DNA of 64,000 nt from Epilithonimonas zeae (GTDB lineage: Bacteria > Bacteroidota > Bacteroidia > Flavobacteriales > Weeksellaceae). Within the stretch, counting starts at the first letter, position 1. The number at the start of each line of letters is the position of its first letter. The stretch covers positions 124,001 to 188,000 of the forward strand of contig NZ_FSRK01000002.1 of assembly GCF_900141765.1 (NCBI RefSeq). The letters are read 5' to 3'. The notes below the pieces were generated by a model that had not been told where the DNA came from, made no database searches, and saw only the letters and a list, made by a program, of their open reading frames with translations. Shown here one piece after another: positions 8,609 to 16,755 of this stretch. Both the position numbers and the translations under genes were made by a program.

Positions 8609-11600
8609 CTATTTATTATTTAAACTTTCTTTTCTGTTTCTGATTTTTGTGTGATAGAATACGTTTGGTTTTGTACCAATCTCTTCTAACAACGTGTATT
8701 TTCTGTTGCTATTGAACAAGCTACGAACTTCTGAATCTACATCATTCATATCTCCAAATTTCATAGCGCCGGTAGAACAAGCAGCAGCACAAGCACAAGA
8801 AGCCTGGAACTCTGCATCTGTTACTCTTCTGCCATCTTTTTTAGCATTCAGGATAGTCAACTGAGTTTCTTGGATACACAATGAACATTTCTCCATTACC
8901 CCTCTTGTTCTTGTAACAACGTCTGGGTTAAGAACCATTCTTCCAAGGTCATTATTCATATTGAAGTCAAACTTGTCATTCAATGCATAATTGAACCAGT
9001 TGAATCTTCTTACTTTATAAGGACAGTTGTTCGCACAATATCTAGTACCGATACATCTGTTGTAAGCCATTTGGTTTTGACCTTGCTTACCATGAGATGT
9101 TGCAGCAACCGGACAAACAGTCTCACAAGGAGCGTGGTTACAGTGCTGACACATTACCGGCTGGAAGATTACATCTGGATTCTCAGCCGCATTTTCCAAT
9201 GCTCCCTCAATTCCTAAAAGGCTACTTCCGTAAAGTTCTGGCACTGCCATTCCTTCTTTAAGACCTTCGTAAACTTCAACTTTTTGTTCTGTAGAATAGT
9301 AACGGTCAATTCTTAACCAATACATATCTCTAGACATTCTGATTTCTTCTTTACCTACAACAGCAACATTGTTTTCAGCCTGACAAGCAATAACACAAGC
9401 ACCACAACCAGTACACGAGTTAAGGTCAACTGATAAGTTGAAGTGAGGACCATCTGTATCATCAAAAGAATCCCAAAGGTCAATTTTACCAATTGGAAGT
9501 TCACCTCCAATTGTGTGCATTGCCAAAGGTTTGTTCCACTCATCTACTGGTTTGTTGATGAAATCGTCCAAGGTAACTTCTTTAGCGATCTCATAACGAC
9601 CCATCAATGTATTTTGAAGCTGCATCCCTGCAAATTCATAATCTTCTCCTGTTTTTTCAATTTTTACATTCGTAAGAACTGTATTGTAACCATCGAATAA
9701 TGGATAAGCATTAACACCTGTATCAGCTACTTTACCAGAATCTTTTTTACCATAACCAAGCGCCAATCCTAATGAACCCTCTGCCTGACCTGGCTGAATA
9801 AATACTGGAACATTCTCAAGAGTAACACCATTTACTGTTAATTTAACAGTATCTCCGTCCAACTGCATTCTCGCATTAAGCTTATTCTCAAGACCCAAAG
9901 CTTTTGCATCTTTTGGAGAAATCGTCAGGTAGTTATCCCAAGATAGTCTAGAGATTGGATCCGGCATTTCCATCAACCAAGGGTTGTTAGATTGTGTTCC
10001 GTCTCCTATTGCTGACTTAGTATAAAGTTGTAATTCTAATTGACCTGCTTTGAAAGCTGATAATTCAGCAACAGCTTGAGCTGCATTTCCACCAGAATAA
10101 GCTAATCCTGTAGAAATTCCACCTTCTGTAAAACCATTATAAAGTGTTTTATTGAAAGTTTTACCAGCATTAAGTGTTAAAGCATTAGCCTTAAGATAAT
10201 CGTAGTAATTGTTAGCAGGACTATTTTTTCCGTTGATCCAAACTAAGATAGATTCTTCAAGCTGTCTGGATTTGTAGATTTTTTGGATTGTTGGCTGCAT
10301 CAAAGAGTAAGCTCCAGTTTCCGGAGTGATATCTCCCCAAGATTCTAGCCAGTGTGCGAAAGGAATAACTGCTTTAGAAGCTTTATAGATATCATTTTTC
10401 TTATCTGTAATGGCTACAGAGTAAGAAACTTTTTCAATCGCTGCTTTTAAAGATTGTCCTTTTGCGTGAGAGTAGATTGGGTTGATATTATTAGTAATAA
10501 GAACACCAACTTGTCCTCCATTCAACCAAGATAAAAATTCATTGAATCTTGCGTTGTCATATTCTTTAAGGAAATTAGCTTTACCAGTGAAAGCTTTGGA
10601 TCCTAATTTTTGATTGATTAAGTGAGCTAAAACATAAGCTGCTTTTGAACCATCTGCCAAAACAACTGCTTTATCTCCTTTTGCCTGAAGTTCTTTAACG
10701 ATTTCAGAAGCTACTTTATCAGAAGGTCCTCCATTTAATCCATTATAAACTTCAACCAAAGTTTTGAAAACTGCACTTGGCTTCAATCTGTATCTTGAAT
10801 CTGAGTTAGCACCAGTCAAACTAAGGTTTGATTCAACTTGAATATGCCTTAACATATCAGGACCTGGTTTTCTAGCTGCAGCATAAGAAACTTCTAAGCT
10901 AGAAGCATTATAATCTCCCAGGAAATCTGCATTGAAAGAAACAACTAACTGAGAAGTGCTAAGATCGTAAACCGGTAATGCTCTTTGTCCGAAAACTTCC
11001 TGAGCTGCATCTAATGCTGCTGCGTAAGGAATTGCATCATAAGTTACTAATTCAGCTGAAGGATATTTTGCTTTGAAATCTCCAAACAACTTTTTGAAAG
11101 TTGGACTTGGGAAAGAGTGAGATAATACTACAATCTTTTTTCCGCCAGCCTGAGATTCTGTTAAACCTTTTAGGATAAAATCATCAACTTTATTGAAATC
11201 TTCTTGCTCATCACCATTCAAAGCTGGTTTTTTCACTTTATCATTATCATAAAGAGAAAGAACACTTGCCTGAGCTCTTGCATTGGTTGTTCCAAGAGAA
11301 CCCGCAGCAGGATTAGGATCGATTCTGATAGGACGACCTTCTCTTGTTTTAACTAAAACGCTAGAGAAATCGAAACCATCAAAATAGGAAGACGCATAGA
11401 AATTAGGAATCCCTGGAATAATATCGTGTGGTTTAACCACATAAGGAATTGTTTTGATAACCGGAGCTTCACAAGCTGCCAAAGTTACAGCAGCTGTAGA
11501 GAATCCCAGCAACTTAAGAAAATCTCTACGAGAAGTTCCTTCTTTACTAGAATCGTCTAAGAATTCTTCAACCGGAATTTCATTCTGGAACTCTTTAGCA

Positions 11601-11671
11601 GCCAACTTTCCATTCAAAGTTGGATCTTTTAGTTCGTGAATACTTCTGAATTGTATTTTATTTGAAGCCAT
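8609..11671 (-). CDS. actB: Alternative complex III subunit ActB (molybdopterin-like plus 4x[Fe-S] fusion)
   Basis: 1020 aa. The N-terminus holds a twin-arginine signal (TSRRDFLKLLGFST, R48-R49) running into a possible lipobox, TLAACE (C67), so it is folded in the cytoplasm and exported. Residues of about 80-730 resemble a molybdopterin oxidoreductase domain, which in ActB proteins binds no cofactor. The C-terminal ferredoxin part near residues 750-990 has four cysteine groups: CTGCGACVIAC, CQHCNHAPCETVCP, CIGTRYCANNCP, and CSLCIQETQ with CACAAAC. These clusters wire ActC quinol oxidation to the heme subunits. It lies 20 bp from actA. Confidence 0.95.
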   Translation of the reverse strand: MASNKIQFRSIHELKDPTLNGKLAAKEFQNEIPVEEFLDDSSKEGTSRRDFLKLLGFSTAAVTLAACEAPVIKTIPYVVKPHDIIPGIPNFYASSYFDGFDFSSVLVKTREGRPIRIDPNPAAGSLGTTNARAQASVLSLYDNDKVKKPALNGDEQEDFNKVDDFILKGLTESQAGGKKIVVLSHSFPSPTFKKLFGDFKAKYPSAELVTYDAIPYAAALDAAQEVFGQRALPVYDLSTSQLVVSFNADFLGDYNASSLEVSYAAARKPGPDMLRHIQVESNLSLTGANSDSRYRLKPSAVFKTLVEVYNGLNGGPSDKVASEIVKELQAKGDKAVVLADGSKAAYVLAHLINQKLGSKAFTGKANFLKEYDNARFNEFLSWLNGGQVGVLITNNINPIYSHAKGQSLKAAIEKVSYSVAITDKKNDIYKASKAVIPFAHWLESWGDITPETGAYSLMQPTIQKIYKSRQLEESILVWINGKNSPANNYYDYLKANALTLNAGKTFNKTLYNGFTEGGISTGLAYSGGNAAQAVAELSAFKAGQLELQLYTKSAIGDGTQSNNPWLMEMPDPISRLSWDNYLTISPKDAKALGLENKLNARMQLDGDTVKLTVNGVTLENVPVFIQPGQAEGSLGLALGYGKKDSGKVADTGVNAYPLFDGYNTVLTNVKIEKTGEDYEFAGMQLQNTLMGRYEIAKEVTLDDFINKPVDEWNKPLAMHTIGGELPIGKIDLWDSFDDTDGPHFNLSVDLNSCTGCGACVIACQAENNVAVVGKEEIRMSRDMYWLRIDRYYSTEQKVEVYEGLKEGMAVPELYGSSLLGIEGALENAAENPDVIFQPVMCQHCNHAPCETVCPVAATSHGKQGQNQMAYNRCIGTRYCANNCPYKVRRFNWFNYALNDKFDFNMNNDLGRMVLNPDVVTRTRGVMEKCSLCIQETQLTILNAKKDGRRVTDAEFQASCACAAACSTGAMKFGDMNDVDSEVRSLFNSNRKYTLLEEIGTKPNVFYHTKIRNRKESLNNK

Positions 11672-11691
11672 TTATACTTCTAATTTTGTTA

Positions 11692-13059
11692 TTAATAATG
11701 ACATTTACCACACTCAAGACCTCCAATTGCATCTACAGTGATCTTGCTTCCTTCACCATATTGTTTTTTCAACTTATCATGCAAATTTTTGAAGTATTCT
11801 TTATTATAACCGTTGTTCATATCTACTTCTGTAGTTCTGTGACAATCGATACACCAACCCATTGTGAAGTTGTTAGCCATCTGAACCACGTTCATTGTAT
11901 CAATTTTACCGTGACAAGCTTTACAAACGACATCAATTTTGTTTGAGGCATCTTTTTGCTTAGCGTTGAAGCTATTGATAATTGCCTGCTCACCAGCTAC
12001 AACGTGTTGTGAGTGATTGAAATATACGAAGTCTGGCATATTGTGAATTCTTGTCCACTCTACCGGTTCTGTTTTACCAGTATAAGCTTGTTTAGACTCA
12101 TCCCAACCTACGTGTGCGTAAAGCGTTTTGATTTGACTTGTGTAGAATTCTCTGTCTTTTCCTGGCTCGATGTATTTACCTTTATACTCAGAAATAGATC
12201 TGTGACAGTTCATACAAACGTTAAGAGAAGGAATCTCGGAAACTTTACCATACTTAGCACCTGAGTGACAAAGCTGACAGTCGATTTTATTTTCTCCGGC
12301 GTGGATCTTGTGAGAGAAGTAAATTGGTTGTTCAGGAGCGTATCCTTTATAAACACCAACCCACATCAACCAGTTCCAAACACCATAAGCAGCGAATAAC
12401 GCTAGCAAACCAACGATACCTTTTCCTACAAAACTATACTTCTCATATAAAGCAGAGAAAGAAACAACTCTTGTAGAATTAAGTTCTGATAACTCTGGAG
12501 ACTGTTGGATTTTTACTAATTGACGAATTTTAAGCAACAACCAGAACAATAATCCTGCGATTGCGATCAGTGCAGCAATCATAATTTTAGAATTCAATTG
12601 TTGAGCTTTTGCCGCTTCGATAGATGCAGTAGTATCTACTGCTGTTGCGCCCTCAGCTTCTGCTGCCGGCTCTTCTTTTGGAGGATTGGTGGTGTATTCT
12701 AAGATATCATCGATATCCTGATCAGAAAGTTTCCCTTCGAATACCTGCATCGCAACCTTTCCATTTTCTTCATAGATTTTGTTTGCGTATGCATCACCAG
12801 ATGCTCTAAGCTTCTCATTATTGCTGATCCATTTATGAAGCCAATCAACATCCTGACCGTCTTTTTTAACTTTTTCAACAACACCGCCAAGTGCAGGTCC
12901 TACAACTTTTTTGTCCAATGCGTGACAAGCAGTACAGTTTGCCTTGAAAAGCTCCTGTCCCTTTTTCGGATCACCTTGTGCATAAACGGAAGCGCCGGTT
13001 GACAACAATAGACCAATTGCTATCAGACCCTTTTTGTAATGCTTTCTCCAACTAATCAT
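11692..13059 (-). CDS. actA: Alternative complex III subunit ActA fused to an N-terminal cytochrome c
   Basis: 455 aa with an N-terminal signal (GLIAIGLLLSTGASVYAQ). First comes a class I-like cytochrome c domain with CTACH near residue 41. An Ala/Glu linker follows, then two membrane helices (IMIAALIAIAGLLFWLLLKI; GKGIVGLLALFAAYGVWNWL). The canonical ActA multiheme domain is last, with CQLCH, CMNCH, CKACH, CIDCH and CGKCH. That gives six CxxCH sites in all, five of them in the ActA part. ActA receives electrons from ActB. It is the first gene of actABCDEF, and a -7 promoter box lies 50 bp upstream. Confidence 0.93.
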   Translation of the reverse strand: MISWRKHYKKGLIAIGLLLSTGASVYAQGDPKKGQELFKANCTACHALDKKVVGPALGGVVEKVKKDGQDVDWLHKWISNNEKLRASGDAYANKIYEENGKVAMQVFEGKLSDQDIDDILEYTTNPPKEEPAAEAEGATAVDTTASIEAAKAQQLNSKIMIAALIAIAGLLFWLLLKIRQLVKIQQSPELSELNSTRVVSFSALYEKYSFVGKGIVGLLALFAAYGVWNWLMWVGVYKGYAPEQPIYFSHKIHAGENKIDCQLCHSGAKYGKVSEIPSLNVCMNCHRSISEYKGKYIEPGKDREFYTSQIKTLYAHVGWDESKQAYTGKTEPVEWTRIHNMPDFVYFNHSQHVVAGEQAIINSFNAKQKDASNKIDVVCKACHGKIDTMNVVQMANNFTMGWCIDCHRTTEVDMNNGYNKEYFKNLHDKLKKQYGEGSKITVDAIGGLECGKCHY

Positions 13060-13108
13060 TTATATAATCTTGGGTTAGTAAAATTTATTGAGTTTACATT
13101 CAATTCCG

Positions 13109-13116
13109 CAAAAATA
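13109..13116 (-). promoter_or_regulatory. -7 promoter box of the act operon
   Basis: TATTTTTG on the minus strand fits TAnnTTTG, about 50 nt before the actA ATG. No convincing -33 TTG was seen at the right spacing. Confidence 0.4.
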
Positions 13117-13199
13117 GCACTTTAACAAAAATTAAGACGACCTTATCGGATGGTTTTTGTCAATTCTAATTAATTTGTAAACGTTCTAAATAACAGAGT

Positions 13200-13229
13200 T
13201 TGCGTTTCATTCAATTTATTCTAAATTTG
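13200..13229 (+). promoter_or_regulatory. Promoter of the SPOR-domain gene
   Basis: TTG at 13200-13202 and TAAATTTG at 13222-13229 are separated by 19 bp, matching the Bacteroidetes -33/-7 pair. The box is 17 nt before the ATG. Confidence 0.6.
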
Positions 13230-13246
13230 TAAAAAATAATTTTTAA

Positions 13247-13756
13247 ATGAACCATCTGCTTAAGCTTTTCATCTTCTCAGCTCTATTTTGTTTTTACCAA
13301 ATTGATGCTCAATATGTTGTAAAAAAAGATACTTTATCGGGAACTGAACTTTCTTTCTCACTGGATGAACGTGTAAATGATGCTTTGGAAAAGATAGAGG
13401 ACAAATGCGACCGTAATGTAGGTGCTCCTGTAAAAACTCCGACAAAAGTTCTTGTCGCTAGCAGAGAACTTACAAATGCTGAGATTTGCAGAAAGAATCC
13501 AAAAATTATGGGTTTCAAAATCCAGGTGGTAATTGTAAAAAGTAATGATGAAGCCAGAAAAATTGCTACAGAATTCCGAGGTAACTTTAGAAATCTAAAA
13601 GTAGAAACAGATGCTTCTTTAAGACCTAATTATAAAATACTGGCAGGAAGTTATTTCTCGACACAAAGCGCATCCGACGATCTTCGGAATATAAAAAAGG
13701 TTTATCCTTCCGCAAGAGTCATTCCTTACGCCGTCTTTTGTGTGGAAGCTAAATAA
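13247..13756 (+). CDS. Secreted SPOR-domain protein
   Basis: 169 aa with an N-terminal signal peptide ending near LFCFYQIDAQ. Residues of about 88-165 (GFKIQVVIVKSNDEARKIA through NYKILAGSYFSTQSASDD) have the SPOR pattern: a strand, a helix, then a second strand with the G-S-Y/F turn, the fold that binds denuded glycan strands of peptidoglycan. It is monocistronic, with its own promoter and a strong terminator. A link to septal or cell-wall remodelling is inferred from the domain only. The middle (residues 30-80) is not recognised. Confidence 0.8.
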   Translation: MNHLLKLFIFSALFCFYQIDAQYVVKKDTLSGTELSFSLDERVNDALEKIEDKCDRNVGAPVKTPTKVLVASRELTNAEICRKNPKIMGFKIQVVIVKSNDEARKIATEFRGNFRNLKVETDASLRPNYKILAGSYFSTQSASDDLRNIKKVYPSARVIPYAVFCVEAK

Positions 13757-13779
13757 AAATAAATTAGATAAAAAATAAC

Positions 13780-13812
13780 AAAATCGCCTTCGGATTTCCG
13801 AAGGCGATTTTT
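13780..13812. terminator. Bidirectional terminator
   Basis: Perfect 14-bp stem AAAATCGCCTTCGG / CCGAAGGCGATTTT with loop ATTT, flanked by A and T runs. It serves the convergent SPOR gene and the minus-strand membrane protein, whose stop codon lies inside it. Confidence 0.9.
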
Positions 13813-15088
13813 ATCTGTAGTAAGTTTCCAGAAATTGGTAAAACTCTGTGATTCGATAAAAATTATTGACGCCAATGTAAACGGTCATTATCAAAAGCAT
13901 TCCGAAAATTAAACTCGTTATCATTGCTTTTTCCCTAAAACTAAAGAACAGCCAACCGAGCAAAAGTGGATATACAAACACGAAATGCCCACCATAAATA
14001 TAAGACGTATGAAGTCCGAATTTCAAAATGCAATGAACCAAAACATCAAATAAAAATGTAATTACAAGAATCCAAACCAATTTGTTTTTATAGTTTTTGA
14101 AAACACTCCAAGTCATCATTACTAAAACAAGCGCTATGAAAATATATGGAACCGCTGATGTATAAACATCCATAAACAAAGCTTTGTAATAAAACGTTTT
14201 GTCTTTGTTATGATAGTCTCGGATTTCGTAATTCGAAAACAAAATATTCCCGCCAAAAAACCAAGAGTAAATCATATCCCAAAGTGGTGTCACTTTTGGC
14301 TGAGAGAATTTGTCATATTGTTCTTCGGTTTTGTTGAGGAAATTCTGGAAGTTAAAATTCAGTCTCAGCATAAAAAGGAATACAAAAACAACAACTGAAG
14401 TCGCAATTTTCGCCACCGCCATTCCGATTTTTTTCCAGTTCCAGAAGATTTTTTTCTCAAACAAGAACGGAATATAAACTTTAATAATATTGGTAATCGT
14501 CAATCCACCGATGAAAACAGAACCGAAAATCGTTGCTCCAAATGAAATTGCTTTTTCTTCCTGAATTTTTCTTGCTGAATAATAATTGAAAATTGAAAGA
14601 AACAATAAAGTGTAAGTATAAGTTTCTGGCGTGAAACTCAACAAAATATTCGTCACAAACAATCCGTAAAAAGCCAAAATCAACAAGCTGATTTTCAATG
14701 GAAGTTGAATAATATTATTGAGATATTTGAAGATTTGAACATTGGCAAGAGAAATCACAACGGTTGAAAATAATGACAAAACAAGCCTAAAAACAGAATC
14801 ATATCGATTTCCGGAAATCCATAACGCAAAATCTCTGATGCAATCGAAAAAATAATTGGATAATGGATGTCTTTCAAAACCACCTCCAGTCTGCACAATC
14901 GCTCTATTATCAAAACTGAAATACCCATCCCATGGAATTCTGTCATCATAAACGATTCGGAAATTCTCCGCAATGAACCACGCATTTGCGCCATAAAGAA
15001 TGACAAAAAATAGGAAAATCAACAATTCTGCTTTAGTTGAAGGAAAAATGATTTTCAGAATGGATAGAATTTTATTCAGGATTTTCAA
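13811..15088 (-). CDS. Polytopic membrane protein, possibly glycosyltransferase-like
   Basis: 425 aa with about nine to ten hydrophobic segments, beginning AELLIFLFFVILYGANAWFI and ending MITSLIFGMLLIMTVYIGV. A periplasmic first loop (residues 40-85) has conserved-looking acidic and aromatic residues, YDDRIPWDGYFSFDNR and FERHPLSNYFFDC. An early acidic loop followed by many helices recalls GT-C or O-antigen-type membrane proteins, but no diagnostic motif was recognised. It stands alone between two terminators, transcribed leftward. Function is not assigned. Confidence 0.75.
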   Translation of the reverse strand: MKILNKILSILKIIFPSTKAELLIFLFFVILYGANAWFIAENFRIVYDDRIPWDGYFSFDNRAIVQTGGGFERHPLSNYFFDCIRDFALWISGNRYDSVFRLVLSLFSTVVISLANVQIFKYLNNIIQLPLKISLLILAFYGLFVTNILLSFTPETYTYTLLFLSIFNYYSARKIQEEKAISFGATIFGSVFIGGLTITNIIKVYIPFLFEKKIFWNWKKIGMAVAKIATSVVVFVFLFMLRLNFNFQNFLNKTEEQYDKFSQPKVTPLWDMIYSWFFGGNILFSNYEIRDYHNKDKTFYYKALFMDVYTSAVPYIFIALVLVMMTWSVFKNYKNKLVWILVITFLFDVLVHCILKFGLHTSYIYGGHFVFVYPLLLGWLFFSFREKAMITSLIFGMLLIMTVYIGVNNFYRITEFYQFLETYYR

Positions 15089-15115
15089 GTTTGCAATATT
15101 TCTGCAAAAATAAAG

Positions 15116-15152
15116 AAAACCCTTTCAGAGTTTGAAACTCTGAAAGGGTTTT
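15116..15152 (-). terminator. Terminator of selO
   Basis: Long stem AAAACCCTTTCAGAG / CTCTGAAAGGGTTTT with loop TTTGAAA. On the minus strand it is followed by CTTTATTTTTG. It separates selO from the downstream membrane protein gene. Confidence 0.85.
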
Positions 15153-15186
15153 TTATGAATTATCAAACATTTATACAAAATATAGA

Positions 15187-16722
15187 TTAGGAACTACAAG
15201 ACAATTGACTACAACCTGTTTGATTATCATATTTTGAAGGACGTTTCTGATTGAACTCCGGAAAGAGGTTTTCATAAGGATTTCGTAAAGCTTCTTTGAG
15301 TTTGAAAAACATTTTGTAATCGCCATTTTCCGCATCTTGAATCGCTTCGAATAACAGATAATTTCTTAAAATAAATTTCGGATTTGTTTTGGACATCAAT
15401 GCTAAAGATTCTCTTTCTGAGATTTTATTTTTGAGTTTTCTTTCCTGATATTTTTCGATAAAATTAGAAAGTCTTTTCAGTTCATTTTCATTTAGATTTC
15501 GGTAAAAAGAATTTGAGAAATCATCAGTTTTAATTTCTGAAGCTGGTTTCTCAAGACTTTGGAAAAATAAAGTATAATCCAAATTCAAATCCTGCATCAG
15601 TTGTTGCCATCCGGTAAAAAACCGTTCATCTTCCTGCAAAACCTCATCGAAACCAAATTTGTCAGCTAACATTTTATCATGTTCTGTCCAGAAGCGTTTT
15701 CCGTAATCGTCCAGGATTTTTTCCAGAATTTCAGAATCATTAATCAAAGGAAAAATAGCGTTCGCTAAAGCGGCCAAATTCCAATGAGAAATCTGCCCTT
15801 GTTTTCCAAAAGCATATCTTTTTCCTGGCAAGTCTGTTGTATTCGGCGTGAATTCCAAATCATAACCATCCATCATAGAGTAAGGTCCATAATCAATCGT
15901 CAATCCTAGAATCGACATATTATCGGTATTCATCACGCCGTGAACAAACCCGACGCGATACCAATTGATTATCATATTCAAAGTTCTGTCGCAAATTGCC
16001 TGAAACCAATCAATATATTTATTTGAATTATTTTCTGAATTGATTTCTGGATAAAAATTTTCAATTGTATAATCAGCCAATTCTTTTAATAAGTCAGTTT
16101 GATTTCTCGCCGATAGCAATTCAAAATGTCCGAAACGGAGAAACGACTCAGCTGTTCTTACCACAACAGCACCTTGTTCTTTCTGCGGGTTTCCGGAATA
16201 TTGTATATCACGAATCACATCTTCACCAGTTTTCGAAAGGCTCAAAGCCCTTGTTGTAGGAACACCAAGATGAAACATCGCTTCACTCATCAGATATTCC
16301 CGAATCGAGGAACGCAAAACTGCCCTTCCGTCTGCGTGTCTGGAATAAGGTGTTGCTCCTGCTCCTTTCCATTGGATTTCGGTTTGATGATTTCCGTTTT
16401 GAATTTCGCCAGCATAGATTGCTCTTCCATCTCCCAATTGACCTGCCCAATTTCCAAACTGATGACCTGCATAAGCTGTTGCATAGGATCTAACATTATC
16501 CGGAAGATTTTGCGCTGCTAAGAAATCTTTATCATTTTCTAAATTTCCCAAACCAATTTCGAAAGACAGTTCTTCATTAAAATCAATTAACTCAGTTTGA
16601 TCAAAATCAGCAGGTTCTACTGTACAGAACATTACATCTGGTGTTTGTCTCTGCATGGGATTTCCAGAAAAATCTCCTGAAAAAACTTTAGTGAATTTTT
16701 GGGTAATATTTTTTATATTCAT
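15187..16722 (-). CDS. selO: Protein adenylyltransferase SelO (YdiU family)
   Basis: 511 aa, full length for SelO, a pseudokinase-fold enzyme that transfers AMP from ATP to protein hydroxyl groups. Recognisable blocks are YATAYAGHQFGNWAGQLGDGRA (residues 78-99) with the glycine-rich ATP loop, IQWKGAGATPYSRHADGRAVLRSS, VHGVMNTDNMSILGLTIDYGPY with the catalytic/metal N and D residues, and a C-terminus GCSQLSCSS. In animal SelO a selenocysteine sits third from the end; here it is an ordinary cysteine. The gene is monocistronic, between two hairpin terminators. Confidence 0.95.
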   Translation of the reverse strand: MNIKNITQKFTKVFSGDFSGNPMQRQTPDVMFCTVEPADFDQTELIDFNEELSFEIGLGNLENDKDFLAAQNLPDNVRSYATAYAGHQFGNWAGQLGDGRAIYAGEIQNGNHQTEIQWKGAGATPYSRHADGRAVLRSSIREYLMSEAMFHLGVPTTRALSLSKTGEDVIRDIQYSGNPQKEQGAVVVRTAESFLRFGHFELLSARNQTDLLKELADYTIENFYPEINSENNSNKYIDWFQAICDRTLNMIINWYRVGFVHGVMNTDNMSILGLTIDYGPYSMMDGYDLEFTPNTTDLPGKRYAFGKQGQISHWNLAALANAIFPLINDSEILEKILDDYGKRFWTEHDKMLADKFGFDEVLQEDERFFTGWQQLMQDLNLDYTLFFQSLEKPASEIKTDDFSNSFYRNLNENELKRLSNFIEKYQERKLKNKISERESLALMSKTNPKFILRNYLLFEAIQDAENGDYKMFFKLKEALRNPYENLFPEFNQKRPSKYDNQTGCSQLSCSS

Positions 16723-16729
16723 TTATCAA

Positions 16730-16753
16730 AAATCCCGCAATGCTGCGGGATTT
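16730..16753 (-). terminator. Terminator of the ricT-gldH-PBP1 transcript
   Basis: Stem AAATCCCGCA / TGCGGGATTT with loop ATGC, immediately after the penicillin-binding protein stop and before the selO start. Confidence 0.8.
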
Positions 16754-16755
16754 AT

